A program made the translations under genes and the position numbers. Shown here piece after piece: positions 63,964 to 64,000 of a stretch of 64,000 bases of DNA. Origin of the DNA: Euhalothece natronophila Z-M001 (GTDB lineage: Bacteria > Cyanobacteriota > Cyanobacteriia > Cyanobacteriales > Rubidibacteraceae); NCBI RefSeq assembly GCF_007904085.1, contig NZ_CP042326.1, positions 248,001 through 312,000 of the forward strand, given 5' to 3'. A model generated the notes under the pieces. The model had not been told where the DNA came from and ran no database searches. It was given only the letters and a program-made list of their open reading frames with translations. Each line of letters begins with the position of its first letter. The stretch's first letter is position 1.

Positions 63964-64000
63964 ATCGAAAAAAAATTTATGTCAAAAAGCCGTATTATCA

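Noticed and set aside
1..64000. tRNA and rRNA genes
   Set aside because: I looked in the gaps for cloverleaf arms and T-loop motifs and found none; a covariance search would be decisive.

Overview
The window is chromosomal DNA of a cyanobacterium. Evidence: dozens of HIP1 octamers (GCGATCGC), low G+C by eye, and lineage-typical genes: psb34, the clock-output kinase sasA, phosphoribulokinase, a ccsA-type cytochrome c assembly protein, cyanobacterial ispH and thiE, and DUF3120, DUF4168 and DUF1517 proteins. A complete pflB-pflA-adhE set implies a phototroph that can ferment in the dark, as in mat or bloom species. I cannot name the genus with confidence.

Layout. (1) 0.3-9.3 kb, minus strand: a surface-polysaccharide operon, with ABC exporter wzm-wzt, a sulfotransferase and three glycosyltransferase genes. 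Three of these unrelated enzymes end in the same coiled-coil plus SKFW tail. (2) 9.3-11.6 kb, plus strand: two glycosyltransferase genes of visibly different base composition, followed by a CRP-like palindrome and an IS5-type transposase relic, so probably acquired. (3) 11.6-18.7 kb, minus: a type I secretion-like operon (PpiC isomerase, ABC exporter with degenerate CRP-like and C39-like domains, HlyD adaptor) behind two unknown genes. (4) 18.8-30.1 kb: DUF445, birA, lysS, an SLH protein, a CEC-motif permease, a broken locus with a -1 slippery heptamer and an L,D-transpeptidase relic, TerB/Mo-nitrogenase-C protein, pyrE, a LuxR-type regulator, grxD-bolA and psb34. (5) 30.2-36.6 kb: sasA with an orphan IS605-type end behind it, an ECF sigma/anti-sigma pair, thiE-thiS, a DUF1517 protein and a PBP4-type peptidase. 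(6) 36.7-41.7 kb: msrB, a complete IS200/IS605 element (tnpA and tnpB), GNAT, DUF3120 and ccsA. (7) 42.2-49.4 kb: pflB-pflA-adhE, then prk. (8) 49.5-64 kb: housekeeping genes (dprA, rsmI, ispH, mreB, ssb, metF, cobB) mixed with membrane proteins, glycosyltransferases and a phospholipase D-like lipoprotein carrying an EF-hand-like loop.

How the genes work together. Region 1 builds and exports a probably sulfated polysaccharide, which region 2 may modify. Region 3 exports an unidentified protein substrate. PflB, PflA and AdhE form one pathway from pyruvate to formate, acetyl-CoA and ethanol; prk beside them is the Calvin-cycle kinase. No tRNA, rRNA or CRISPR array was found. Coordinates and starts were chosen by eye; family names rest on motifs read from the translations, without database searches.
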